A DNA stretch of 64,000 nt, from assembly GCF_020873875.1 (NCBI RefSeq), contig NZ_JAHWGU010000001.1, forward strand, positions 248,001 through 312,000. Reading direction: 5' to 3'. The position numbers were made by a program, and so were the translations under genes. Below are positions 56,135-64,000 of the stretch, one piece after another. Numbering within the stretch: the stretch's first letter is position 1; each line of letters starts with the position of its first letter. The DNA is from Actinoplanes sp. DH11 (GTDB lineage Bacteria; Actinomycetota; Actinomycetes; Mycobacteriales; Micromonosporaceae). The notes under the pieces were generated by a model. The model made no database searches and was not told the origin of the DNA. It saw only the letters and a list, made by a program, of their open reading frames with translations.

Positions 56135-57532
56135 GTGAGCACCGGTCTGGCCCGCGTGACGATCAGTGCGCCGCAGCGCCGGGTGGATGTCGCCCTGCCC
56201 GAGCGGGTGCCTCTTGCCGAGTTGCTCCCCGACCTGCTGCGGCACGCCGGCGAAGACCTCGCCGACCAGGGCGAGACCCAGGGCGGGTGGGTGCTGCGGC
56301 GCGGCGACGGCGTCGCTCTCGCGACCGGTCAGGATCTGTGGACCCAGGGCGTACGCGACGGCGAGGTCCTGCACCTCGTGGCGGCGCACGACGAGTGGCC
56401 GGAGATCGAGTACGACGACGTGGTGGAAGCCGTCGCCGAGGGTGCTCGCCGGCACGGCGGGGTGTGGACGCCGGCGGCCACCCGGGCGGCGACGCTCGCG
56501 GCGGCCGGGGTGCCGCTCGGGCTGGGCCTCTTCGCCCTGGTCGCGGCCGGACCGGGGCAGGGCGCCGCGGGGCTCGGCGCGGCGGCGGTGCTGCTGCTCG
56601 GCGGGGCTTTCGCTGACCGGCGGTACGGCGGCCCGCGCACCGGCACGGCCCTCGGCGGGTACGGGCTGCCCTACGCCTTCGCGGGCGGTGCGCTGCTGTC
56701 GGCAGCCGGACCGGATCTGCTGGCCGGGTCGGTCGCGCTGCTGGTGGCGTCCGTGGTCGCCGCGGCCGGCCTGCGAGCGGGGTCGCGGGTCTTCGCGGCG
56801 GGCGGGACGGCCGGTGTGCTGGGTGCCCTCGGCGCTGCGACCGGAGAGATCACGACACCGGCCGGCGCCGCGGCGGTGCTGCTCTCGGTGCTGGTCTGTG
56901 GTCTGGGCGCGCTGCCACTGCTCGCCGTGCGGTTCGGGCGCACCCCACTGCCGCCACCGGCCGCACCGTCCCGGCCGGGAGCGCCCGCGTCCGAACCGGC
57001 GCGCGACCGGGTCGACCGGGGTGAGGTGTTCGCGGCGGTGGAGCGTACCCAAGAGATCCTGCTCGGAATGCTCCTCGGGCACGCGCTTGTCGCCGCGGTG
57101 GCCTTCGCCGTGCTCGCCGCGGACCGCACGCTCTCCGCCCGGATCCTCATCGCGGCCGGCGCGATCGCCCTGCTCACCCGGGCCCGCCTGTTCGTGACCG
57201 GGCGGCTGCGCGCGCCACTTCTCGCCGCCGGCCTGATCGGACTCGCCGCCCTCGGCGTCGATCTGCTCACCGCTCCCGCCGGCGCCGACCTGCCGGTCCT
57301 GCCCGACGCGGACCTGCCGGCCTTCGCCGGCGGCGCCCTGCCCGGCCTGATCGCGGTGGTGCTGCTTGTCGCGCTGGTCACGGTCCTGGCGGGCGTGCGG
57401 TACGCGGACCGGCCGCCCTCGCCCTACCTGCGCCGCGCGGCCGACGTCCTGGAAGTCGTCGCCGTGATCTCGGTGATCCCGGTGACCTGCGCGGTCACCG
57501 GCCTCTACACCGCCGTCTCCGGCCTCTCCTGA
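56135..57532 (+). CDS. eccD: Type VII secretion membrane channel subunit EccD
   Basis: A 465-residue protein: N-terminal ubiquitin-like domain (RVTISAPQRRVDVALPERVPLAEL), linker, then about 11 TM segments from residue ~110 (for example LAAAGVPLGLGLFALVAAG). EccD is the multi-span core of the ESX translocon. GTG 56135 follows GGGAGG. It is divergent from eccC and is followed by a strong terminator. Confidence 0.9.
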   Translation: MSTGLARVTISAPQRRVDVALPERVPLAELLPDLLRHAGEDLADQGETQGGWVLRRGDGVALATGQDLWTQGVRDGEVLHLVAAHDEWPEIEYDDVVEAVAEGARRHGGVWTPAATRAATLAAAGVPLGLGLFALVAAGPGQGAAGLGAAAVLLLGGAFADRRYGGPRTGTALGGYGLPYAFAGGALLSAAGPDLLAGSVALLVASVVAAAGLRAGSRVFAAGGTAGVLGALGAATGEITTPAGAAAVLLSVLVCGLGALPLLAVRFGRTPLPPPAAPSRPGAPASEPARDRVDRGEVFAAVERTQEILLGMLLGHALVAAVAFAVLAADRTLSARILIAAGAIALLTRARLFVTGRLRAPLLAAGLIGLAALGVDLLTAPAGADLPVLPDADLPAFAGGALPGLIAVVLLVALVTVLAGVRYADRPPSPYLRRAADVLEVVAVISVIPVTCAVTGLYTAVSGLS

Positions 57533-57555
57533 CCCTCCCGCCGCAACCGATGCCA

Positions 57556-57600
57556 GACGACCGCACCTGCGAGGCGCGATGCCCCGCAGGTGCGGTCGTC
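57556..57600. terminator. Bidirectional terminator between eccD and ppa
   Basis: A 16-bp stem (57556-57571 with 57585-57600) around a 13-nt loop lies between convergent genes. Confidence 0.88.
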
Positions 57601-57624
57601 AGCGGTATCGGCGGGAGCGTCCGG

Positions 57625-58128
57625 TCAGTGCTCTTCGCCCTCGGCCTCGGCGGCCTCGGCGCGCTTGAACGACGCGCGGATCTCGTTCTCGGCCTCGATC
57701 CGGCCGACCCAGGTGGCGCCCTCGACGGACTTGCCCGGCTCCAGATCCTTGTAGACCGTGAAGAAGTGCTGGATCTCCATCCGGTCGAACTCGCCGAGGT
57801 GGTGAATGTCGCGCAGGTGCTCCTGACGCGGGTCCTCGAACGGCACGCAGAGGACCTTGTCGTCGCGGCCCTTCTCGTCGGTCATCCGGTACATGCCGAT
57901 GGCGCGGGCACGGACCAGGCAGCCCGGGAACGTCGGCTCCTGAATCAGGACGAGAGCGTCCAGCGGGTCACCGTCCTGCCCCAGGGTGCCCTCGATGAAG
58001 CCGTAATCGGCGGGATACTGTGTCGCGGTGAAGAGGGTCCGGTCGAGCCGGATGCGGCCCGTCTTGTGGTCCACCTCGTACTTGTTGCGCTGCCCCTTGG
58101 GGATCTCAACCAAGACGTCGAAATCCAT
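57625..58128 (-). CDS. ppa: Inorganic pyrophosphatase
   Basis: A 167-residue soluble family I pyrophosphatase, hydrolysing PPi from biosynthesis. It has the signature DGDPLDALV, the metal Asp pair and [11 protein letters not shown] at the start; the acidic tail ([11 protein letters not shown]) is usual in actinobacteria. ATG 58128 is preceded by GGGGAGCG. It is divergent from the DacB-like gene. Confidence 0.96.
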   Translation of the reverse strand: MDFDVLVEIPKGQRNKYEVDHKTGRIRLDRTLFTATQYPADYGFIEGTLGQDGDPLDALVLIQEPTFPGCLVRARAIGMYRMTDEKGRDDKVLCVPFEDPRQEHLRDIHHLGEFDRMEIQHFFTVYKDLEPGKSVEGATWVGRIEAENEIRASFKRAEAAEAEGEEH

Positions 58129-58279
58129 TATTCGCTCCCCTTTTGCTTGCCCGCTCGAATAGACCGGTCCGCCGGGCGGGCGCGGGGCATGGAAGCAGGG
58201 CCCGCAGGATCCGCGCGCAACGGTGTGCCGGATGTCGCTAGTCTCCCCTAAGTCTGACGCCACGGGCGAGGAGGGGCGT

Positions 58280-61200
58280 GTGACGAGGCAAGATTCACAT
58301 GACGGCGAGGGCAACGACGGCGTGTCGAGTTCGCAATCCGCCCCGGAAGAGGGTAACAACGCGGCCGGTCGAGCCGGTGTGCCCGGCTCCGAACCACCCG
58401 CGCCGGGCCGTGCCAGCGTGCCGCCACCGGCCGCGGGCGTAGCCGGCGTGCCCTCCTCGGAGGAGCTGTATCGACAGGCCTTCCCCTGGCAGCAGGAGCC
58501 GCCGCCATCCAGCCGGCGGTATGCGTCGCCCGGCTGGACGCCACCCACGCAGCCGGAGAACGCGCCGGGCGGTGCGGACTTCGGCCCTGAGCGGGCGGCA
58601 CCGGATCGACCGGAGAACTATCCCGGCCGTCCGCAGTCACCGGCCGGTCGCGCCGCCGTGCCAACTTCCGGTCCGGCCGCCGTGCCGTCCCCGCCCGCCG
58701 GTCCTTCCGGATCGGCTGCCGGTCCATCGGGTCCGACGGCCGGCTATTCCGGTTCGGCTGCCGGGCACTCCGCCGGGCCGTCCGGTTCGTCGCACCCGGG
58801 TGCGGGCACCGTGACGCCGCCCTCCGGTGCCGCAGCGCCGCGGCGCGTGGTGTTGCCGCCTTCGCCCGGCCAGCCGGCGCAGTCCGCGGCTTCCGAGCAG
58901 CCTGCGGGCTCAGCCGGGCACTCAGCGGCTTCGCCTGGGCGATCAGCGGGCTCTTCCGGGCCGGGGCAGTCGGCTGTGCCGCCGGTGGATTGGTCGCGGC
59001 CGCCGGTGGGTGGTCCGGCGGCGAGTCCGGCACCCGCTGCGACTGCGAATCCGTCCGCGCCGTCCTCGGATGGAAGTTCGCCCTCCTGGACCACGGGCCG
59101 GGATGCGTCCGCGCCGGGCACGAATCAGTCGTCGCCGGCCGGGGATGCGGACCGGCCCGCCTCCTCGTGGGGCGCCTCCGCGTCGAACGAGCAGCCGGGC
59201 TGGGGTGACACCGCGCCGGGTTCGGGAAACTATCCGCCGAGTGGTCCGGGACCGGTCGGCCCATGGAACGCGCCGCGCAACCCGTGGGCCGCCGGCCCGC
59301 CACGCAACCCAGATGTTTCGGGGGAAACGCCCGCCGACAGTCGCTCGTCCGATGCGACGGCGCAGTTCCCGGGCGTCCAGGCCGGGTCTCAGCACGGCGA
59401 GCCCCAGGTCGGAACTCAGCACGGCCGGCCTCAGCAGGGCGGATCTCAGCAGGGCGATGGCAACTCCGGCGGGCGATCGGCTGACGCGACCGCGCAATTC
59501 CCGGGTGTGCGGCCGGGCGGCGACGACGCGGCGCGTTTCCCGGGCGCGCAGCCGGGCAACGACGCGACAGCGCAGTTCACAGGCGGACAGCAGGGCAGCG
59601 GTGCCACGGCGCAGTTCGCGGGCGGGCAGCCGGGTGGCGACGCCACGGCGCAGTTCACGGGCGGGCAGCCGGGTGGCGACGCCACGGCGCAGTTCCCCGG
59701 GGTGCGTCCGAGCGGTGATGCAACGGCGCAGATGCCAGGTGTGCGGGCTGCTGGTCCGCAGGCCGAGGCGGGTGCGGCCGGTGCTGCGGCCGCCGGCGGG
59801 GGGATCATCGCTGGAGCTGGAGCTGGAGCTGGAGCTGGAGCTGGAGCTGGAGCTGGAGCTGGAGCTGGAGCTGGAGCTGGTCCGGAGGTGGCGCCGGCTG
59901 CGGGCGGAAGCTACGGCAGGGCGTCTGTGCCGCTCAACACCACCCGGCCGACGTCGCCGGCGCCGCAGCAGGCACCAGCGCCGCAGCAGGCACCGGCGCG
60001 CGCGGACGGCGACGCGCCTTCCGCCGGCGCGGCCGCAACGGCCGCGACCAGCGACGACGCTGGGCCAGTGAAAACGGGACGTAAGCGTAAACCCCGTACA
60101 ATATTGGTTTCTATTGTCGCTCTCTTGGCGCTTGTGGCGGCAGTGGGTCTGGTGGTCCGGCCCGGACCGGTCGACGGGTGGCTCGGCGCCGAGCCGGCGG
60201 CCTCGCCCAGCGTGGCGCCGACCACGCCGGAGCCGACGCCTACGCCGGTGCTCGCGGCGGCCGACGCGGGCGGCACCACGCCGGACACCGCGGCGGTGGC
60301 GGCGGCGCTCGATCCGCTTGTCAGCGCGTCGGCGCTCGGGAACACCGTGCACGTCTCGGTGCTCGATCCGGCGTCCGGCACGGTGCTCTACGAGCGGAAC
60401 GCGGACAAGCCGACCACGCCGGCGTCGACCACCAAGTTGCTCACCGCGGCTGCCGCGCTGTCCGCGCGGGGGCCGGCCTATCGGCTGGTCACGCGGGTGG
60501 TGGCGGGGGAGAGCCCGGGCGAGGTGGTGATCGTCGGCGCGGGTGACGCCACCATGTCGGTGGACGAGAATCAGCTGTTCCCCGGCGCGGCCCGGCTGGA
60601 CCGGCTGGCAGAGCAGGTGAAGAAGTCGCTCGGTGACACGCCGGCCACCCGGGTGGTGGTGGACATGTCGCTCTACGAGGGGCCGGAGACGGCGACCGGC
60701 TGGGGGTCCAGTGACATCGCGGAGGGGCAGGTGGCCCGGATCCAGCCGTTCATGACCAACGGCGGCCGGATCGAGCCGGTGCACAACGACTTCGGTGGCG
60801 ACCCGCGGTACACGAATCCGGCGAACGGTGCCGGCCGGCTCTTCGCCAAGGCCATCGGCGCGCCCGGCTCGGTGCGGGCCGGCACGGCGCCGGCGGCCGC
60901 CGGGAACGGTGCCGTGCCTGGTGCCTCGGCCGCTCCGGACGCGTCGGCGCCGGCTGGGAACGGCTGGACGCCCGGCAAGGAGCTGGGCCGGGTCGAGTCG
61001 CCGCCGCTGGTGCAGATCGTCGACTGGATGCTGCAGCAGAGCGACAACGTGCTGGCCGAGGCGGTCGCCCGGCAGGTGGCGCTCGCCGCCGGCAAGCCGG
61101 CGAGCTTCGAGGGCGCCGCGGAAGCGATGCTGACGGAGCTGGGCGAGCTGGGGCTTCCGGCGGAGGAGGCGGTGCTGTACGACGGCAGCGGGCTCTCCCG

Positions 61201-61543
61201 GAACAACGGGATCAGTCCGGCCCTGCTGGTGCAGACGCTCGCGCTCGCCGCCAAGGGGGAGAACGCCGCGCTCGGCGCGCTCTTCAACGGCCTGCCGGTG
61301 GCCGGCTGGTCCGGAACCCTGCGGACCCGGTTCGTGACACCCAGCCCGAACCAGACGGCGCAGGGCATCGTACGGGCCAAAACCGGGTCGCTGAGTGGGG
61401 TGAACACGCTGGCCGGCGTACTCGTCAACCGGGACGGCCGAGTGATGGCCTTCGCGATCATGGCGGTCGGCGGGGCGAGTTCGATCTCCGCACGGGCAGC
61501 GCTCGACAAGGTGGCCGCCCGGCTGGTGGAGTGCGGCTGCTGA
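58280..61543 (+). CDS. dacB: PBP4-type D-Ala-D-Ala carboxypeptidase with very long N-terminal tail
   Basis: A 1087-residue protein. The first ~595 residues are a cytoplasmic low-complexity tail (Pro/Gly/Ala/Ser/Gln, with D-A-T-A-Q-F repeats and an (Ala-Gly)n block); then a TM segment ([19 protein letters not shown]) and a ~450-residue serine peptidase of S13/PBP4 type with [20 protein letters not shown] and RAKTGSLSG (the SxxK, SxN, KTG motifs). It would trim peptidoglycan stem peptides outside the membrane. GTG 58280 follows GAGGAGGGG. Most relatives lack so long a tail. Confidence 0.92.
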   Translation: MTRQDSHDGEGNDGVSSSQSAPEEGNNAAGRAGVPGSEPPAPGRASVPPPAAGVAGVPSSEELYRQAFPWQQEPPPSSRRYASPGWTPPTQPENAPGGADFGPERAAPDRPENYPGRPQSPAGRAAVPTSGPAAVPSPPAGPSGSAAGPSGPTAGYSGSAAGHSAGPSGSSHPGAGTVTPPSGAAAPRRVVLPPSPGQPAQSAASEQPAGSAGHSAASPGRSAGSSGPGQSAVPPVDWSRPPVGGPAASPAPAATANPSAPSSDGSSPSWTTGRDASAPGTNQSSPAGDADRPASSWGASASNEQPGWGDTAPGSGNYPPSGPGPVGPWNAPRNPWAAGPPRNPDVSGETPADSRSSDATAQFPGVQAGSQHGEPQVGTQHGRPQQGGSQQGDGNSGGRSADATAQFPGVRPGGDDAARFPGAQPGNDATAQFTGGQQGSGATAQFAGGQPGGDATAQFTGGQPGGDATAQFPGVRPSGDATAQMPGVRAAGPQAEAGAAGAAAAGGGIIAGAGAGAGAGAGAGAGAGAGAGAGPEVAPAAGGSYGRASVPLNTTRPTSPAPQQAPAPQQAPARADGDAPSAGAAATAATSDDAGPVKTGRKRKPRTILVSIVALLALVAAVGLVVRPGPVDGWLGAEPAASPSVAPTTPEPTPTPVLAAADAGGTTPDTAAVAAALDPLVSASALGNTVHVSVLDPASGTVLYERNADKPTTPASTTKLLTAAAALSARGPAYRLVTRVVAGESPGEVVIVGAGDATMSVDENQLFPGAARLDRLAEQVKKSLGDTPATRVVVDMSLYEGPETATGWGSSDIAEGQVARIQPFMTNGGRIEPVHNDFGGDPRYTNPANGAGRLFAKAIGAPGSVRAGTAPAAAGNGAVPGASAAPDASAPAGNGWTPGKELGRVESPPLVQIVDWMLQQSDNVLAEAVARQVALAAGKPASFEGAAEAMLTELGELGLPAEEAVLYDGSGLSRNNGISPALLVQTLALAAKGENAALGALFNGLPVAGWSGTLRTRFVTPSPNQTAQGIVRAKTGSLSGVNTLAGVLVNRDGRVMAFAIMAVGGASSISARAALDKVAARLVECGC
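59811..59880 (+). repeat. Hexanucleotide array in dacB tail
   Basis: About 11.7 unbroken copies of CTGGAG encode an (Ala-Gly)n run. A change in copy number keeps the reading frame. Confidence 0.97.
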
Positions 61544-61626
61544 AGCCCGCAAGGAGTGGCGGCCGGAAACCGACCCAGGGGTTTCACCGGAGTGCGACCT
61601 GGATCCACACGGGTACGGTGGGCTGC

Positions 61627-62667
61627 ATGGCGCAGTTCGTTGACTGGGATCTGGCCGCCGCCACCGCGGGCGCGCTCTCCAAGACCGGGCCTGCGGTCTC
61701 TCTCGAGGAGGCCACGCAGGTGGTGTCCGAGTTACGGGCACTCACCGACGAGGCAGCGGGACACGTCGCGGCCTACACCGGGCTGACCTCGCAGGTCGAG
61801 GTCCCACCGGTGCGGGTCGTCGACCGGCGTGACTGGGCGAAGGTGAACATCGCGGGTCTCCAGCGGGTGATCGTCCCGCTGGTCAGCCGGCTCTCCGGGG
61901 ACAACCCACCCGGCCCGCTCGCCGACGCGATCGGTTCCCGGGTTACCGGGGTGCAGGCCGGGACGATCCTGGCCTACCTCTCCGGCCGGGTCCTCGGGCA
62001 GTACGAGGTGTTCTCCGGCGAGCCCGGCCAGCTGCTGCTGAACGCGCCGAACATCGTCGAGGTCGAACGCAAGATCAATGCGGACTCCCGGGACTTCCGG
62101 CTCTGGGTCTGCTTGCACGAGGTGACACACCGCACCCAGTTCACCTCGGTGCCGTGGATGCGCGGCTACTTCCTGGGTGAGGTGCAGGCCTTCGTCGACG
62201 CGTCGCAGGGCGGCGAGCACCTGCTGGAGCGGGTGCGCCGGGGCGTCGCCACGCTCTCCGACGCGCTGCGCGACCCGGACAGCCGGGCGTCCGTGCTGGA
62301 CATCGTGCAGACCCCGGCCCAGAGCGCCGTGCTAGACCGGCTGACCGCCCTGATGACCCTGCTCGAGGGGCACGCCGAGTTCGTGATGGACGGGGTCGGC
62401 CCCGAGGTCATCCCCTCGGTCGACTCGATCCGGGCCAAGTTCAACCGGCGCCGGGAGAGCGGCAATCCGCTGGAGAAGACGATCCGGCGGTTGCTCGGCA
62501 TCGAGGTCAAGATGCGGCAGTACGCGGAGGGCCGCAAGTTCGTGCACGGCGTCGTGGAGCGGGTCGGCATGGCCGGTTTCAACAAGGCCTTCGAGTCGCC
62601 GCTGACCCTGCCGCGCCTGGAGGAGCTGGGCGACCCGGACGCCTACGTCGCCCGGGTGCACGGCTGA
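61627..62667 (+). CDS. Zinc-dependent metalloprotease (DUF2342-like)
   Basis: A 346-residue protein of the actinobacterial family first annotated as F420-biosynthesis associated. The zinc motif is HEVTH in WVCLHEVTHRTQF; a downstream Glu in LLEGHAEFVMDG probably completes the site. It is cytoplasmic, with no signal. ATG 61627 replaces a 32-codon upstream extension that overlaps the dacB 3' end. tilS follows 2 nt after its stop, with hpt next: a common actinobacterial trio. Confidence 0.9.
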   Translation: MAQFVDWDLAAATAGALSKTGPAVSLEEATQVVSELRALTDEAAGHVAAYTGLTSQVEVPPVRVVDRRDWAKVNIAGLQRVIVPLVSRLSGDNPPGPLADAIGSRVTGVQAGTILAYLSGRVLGQYEVFSGEPGQLLLNAPNIVEVERKINADSRDFRLWVCLHEVTHRTQFTSVPWMRGYFLGEVQAFVDASQGGEHLLERVRRGVATLSDALRDPDSRASVLDIVQTPAQSAVLDRLTALMTLLEGHAEFVMDGVGPEVIPSVDSIRAKFNRRRESGNPLEKTIRRLLGIEVKMRQYAEGRKFVHGVVERVGMAGFNKAFESPLTLPRLEELGDPDAYVARVHG

Positions 62668-62669
62668 CG

Positions 62670-63737
62670 ATGGCGAGGATCCCGCCCCCGGTCGCGGCGA
62701 TCCGCACGGCGGTGCGCCGTGGCCTGGCCGACCTGCCGGCCGACGCGCTGGTGCTGGTGGCCTGTTCGGGCGGTGCCGACTCGCTGGCCCTGGCCGCGGC
62801 GGCGCAGTTCCTGAGCCAGTCCGCCCTGGGCAGCCGGTCCGGTGCCGGCGGTCGACCCGATGCCGTCGGCCCGTCCGGCACGGGTGGCCGGTCCGGCGCG
62901 GGTCGCCGGGTGGGGCTGGTCACCGTCGATCATGGGTTGCAGGAGGGCTCCGACCGGCGGGCCCGGTCGGTCGCCGCGTGGGCGCGGGACGCCGGCTTCG
63001 ACCCGGTGCGCATCGAGACCGTCTCGGTCGGTGGCCTGCCCGGTGGGCCGGAGGCGGCGGCCCGCACGGCGCGCTACGCGGCTCTGGACGCGGCCGCCGC
63101 CGAGCTGGGTGCGGCCGCGGTGCTGCTCGGGCACACCCGGGACGACCAGGCGGAGACCGTACTGCTGGCGCTCGCCCGCGGTGCCGGCCCGCGCGGGCTG
63201 TCCGGGATGCCGGCCCGGCGCGGGGTGTTCCGTCGCCCGCTGCTGGACGTGGCCCGGACGGACACCCGCAAGGCGTGCGCGGCGCTGGGCCTGGCGCCCT
63301 GGGAGGACCCGCACAACAGCGACCCGGCGTACGCGCGTTCCCGGGTCCGCGGCTCGGCCCTGCCGGCGCTGGTGGACGCGCTCGGCCCGGCCGTGCTGGG
63401 CAATCTCGCCCGGTCCGCGGTGCTGGTGGCGGCGGACAACGAGGCGCTCGACGCGATCGCGGAGACGGCACTGGAGTCGGCCCGGGCGGGTGCGGAGGCC
63501 GGCCTCTCGGTCCCGGTGCTGGCCGGGATGATGCCCGCGGTCCGCAGCCGGGTCCTGCACCGGTGGGCGCGGGAGCTGGGTGCGCCGGGTGGTGCCCTGG
63601 CGTACCGCCATGTGGTCGCCCTGGACGCGCTGGTGTCCGAGTGGCACGGCCAGGGTGCGGTGTTCCTGCCGGACCGGATCGTCGTCGGGCGGGTGTCGGA
63701 TCGCCTCGTTCGGGTGGTTCCAGCCCATATCAAGTGA
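62670..63737 (+). CDS. tilS: tRNA(Ile)-lysidine synthase
   Basis: A 355-residue enzyme that modifies C34 of tRNA-Ile(CAU) to lysidine, giving AUA decoding. The PP-loop is SGGADSLAL, with HTRDDQAETVLL and GLSGMPARRGVFRRPLL further on. A ~30-residue Gly/Ser/Arg insertion (SRSGAGGRPDAVG..., about residues 54-80) sits early in the domain. Starts at ATG 62670. Confidence 0.95.
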   Translation: MARIPPPVAAIRTAVRRGLADLPADALVLVACSGGADSLALAAAAQFLSQSALGSRSGAGGRPDAVGPSGTGGRSGAGRRVGLVTVDHGLQEGSDRRARSVAAWARDAGFDPVRIETVSVGGLPGGPEAAARTARYAALDAAAAELGAAAVLLGHTRDDQAETVLLALARGAGPRGLSGMPARRGVFRRPLLDVARTDTRKACAALGLAPWEDPHNSDPAYARSRVRGSALPALVDALGPAVLGNLARSAVLVAADNEALDAIAETALESARAGAEAGLSVPVLAGMMPAVRSRVLHRWARELGAPGGALAYRHVVALDALVSEWHGQGAVFLPDRIVVGRVSDRLVRVVPAHIK

Positions 63738-63802
63738 CGCTTCGGGGACCGAATCCGGCCCCGTTCGACGAACCGTAACCCGCATGGGGCAGGCTTAGCG
63801 TC

Positions 63803-64000
63803 ATGGCTGATGGCTCTTGGTACGACGCCGACATCGACCACGTGATCATCTCGGAGCAACAGATCCGGGACAAGATCGACGAACTGGCCAAGCAGGTCTC
63901 CGCGGACCACACCGATGCCGCTGACGGGATTCTGCTGGTCTGCGTGCTGAAGGGCGCGGTCATGTTCATGGCCGACTTCGCCCGGGCACTGGGCCGGCAC
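63803..64000 (+). CDS. hpt: Hypoxanthine phosphoribosyltransferase, N-terminal part
   Basis: The first 66 codons lie in the window (MADGSWYDADIDHVIISEQQ ... LLVCVLKGAVMF). The VLKGAVMF segment is typical of HGPRT; the PRPP loop lies beyond the window end. It recycles hypoxanthine and guanine. Position after tilS matches other actinobacteria, in which ftsH usually follows. Confidence 0.93.
   Translation, partial: MADGSWYDADIDHVIISEQQIRDKIDELAKQVSADHTDAADGILLVCVLKGAVMFMADFARALGRH

Overview
The window is chromosomal DNA of a high-GC actinobacterium, most likely Actinoplanes or a close relative in the Micromonosporaceae. Supporting this are a WhiB regulator, type VII secretion genes, GTG starts with strong purine-rich ribosome sites, very Ala/Pro/Gly-rich linkers, and a gene block (about 28.7-50.5 kb) that, from memory, follows the Mycobacterium tuberculosis Rv3671c-Rv3682 order. 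I see no prophage, insertion sequence, CRISPR array or rRNA. The assignment rests on gene content alone.

Layout. 0-3.1 kb: end of a secreted repeat protein, a mazEF-type toxin-antitoxin pair with its own operator, and tRNA-Ser(GGA). 3.2-8.6 kb: SRP RNA, a very long dnaX, ybaB and recR. 8.6-15.0 kb: a five-gene peptide ABC importer. 15.0-20.1 kb: a secreted-protein region (RTX-repeat protein, GH20 hexosaminidase, HNH nuclease lipoprotein with a coupled small gene). Here a gene cassette seems to have been duplicated, with different members decaying in each copy. 20.1-28.6 kb: leuA with a leucine leader peptide, a lipoprotein, lysC-asd-cutA, pyrE, tRNA-Pro(CGG), a metallophosphoesterase and yqeY. 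28.7-36.5 kb: bifunctional penicillin-binding protein, WhiB4-like regulator, two ArsA/Get3-like ATPases, RidA and a metallo-hydrolase. 36.5-45.5 kb: a signalling cluster with a class III cyclase/AAA regulator, a Ser/Thr kinase, a divergent biotin-dependent carboxylase pair and Crp. 45.7-50.5 kb: CapA-like protein, endonuclease III, thioredoxin-like lipoprotein, CoA-type NUDIX hydrolase and a MarP-like membrane protease. 50.7-57.5 kb: mycP, eccC and eccD of type VII secretion, with three phased DnaA boxes between eccC and eccD. 57.6-64 kb: pyrophosphatase, a PBP4-type carboxypeptidase with a huge low-complexity tail, a zinc metalloprotease, tilS and the start of hpt.

How the genes work together. 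Several runs are translationally coupled through 4-nt stop/start overlaps: mazE-mazF, HNH-small gene, asd-cutA, DUF4177-ridA, MBL-cyclase and nth-tlpA-nudix. The 28.7-50.5 kb block joins cell-wall synthesis, redox sensing, cAMP-type signalling and DNA or acid-stress protection. The features most worth a second look are the reciprocally decayed duplication (15.0-19.4 kb), the leuA leader, the phased DnaA boxes at eccD, the carboxylase pair with altered active-site residues, and a long near-perfect inverted repeat downstream of dnaX.
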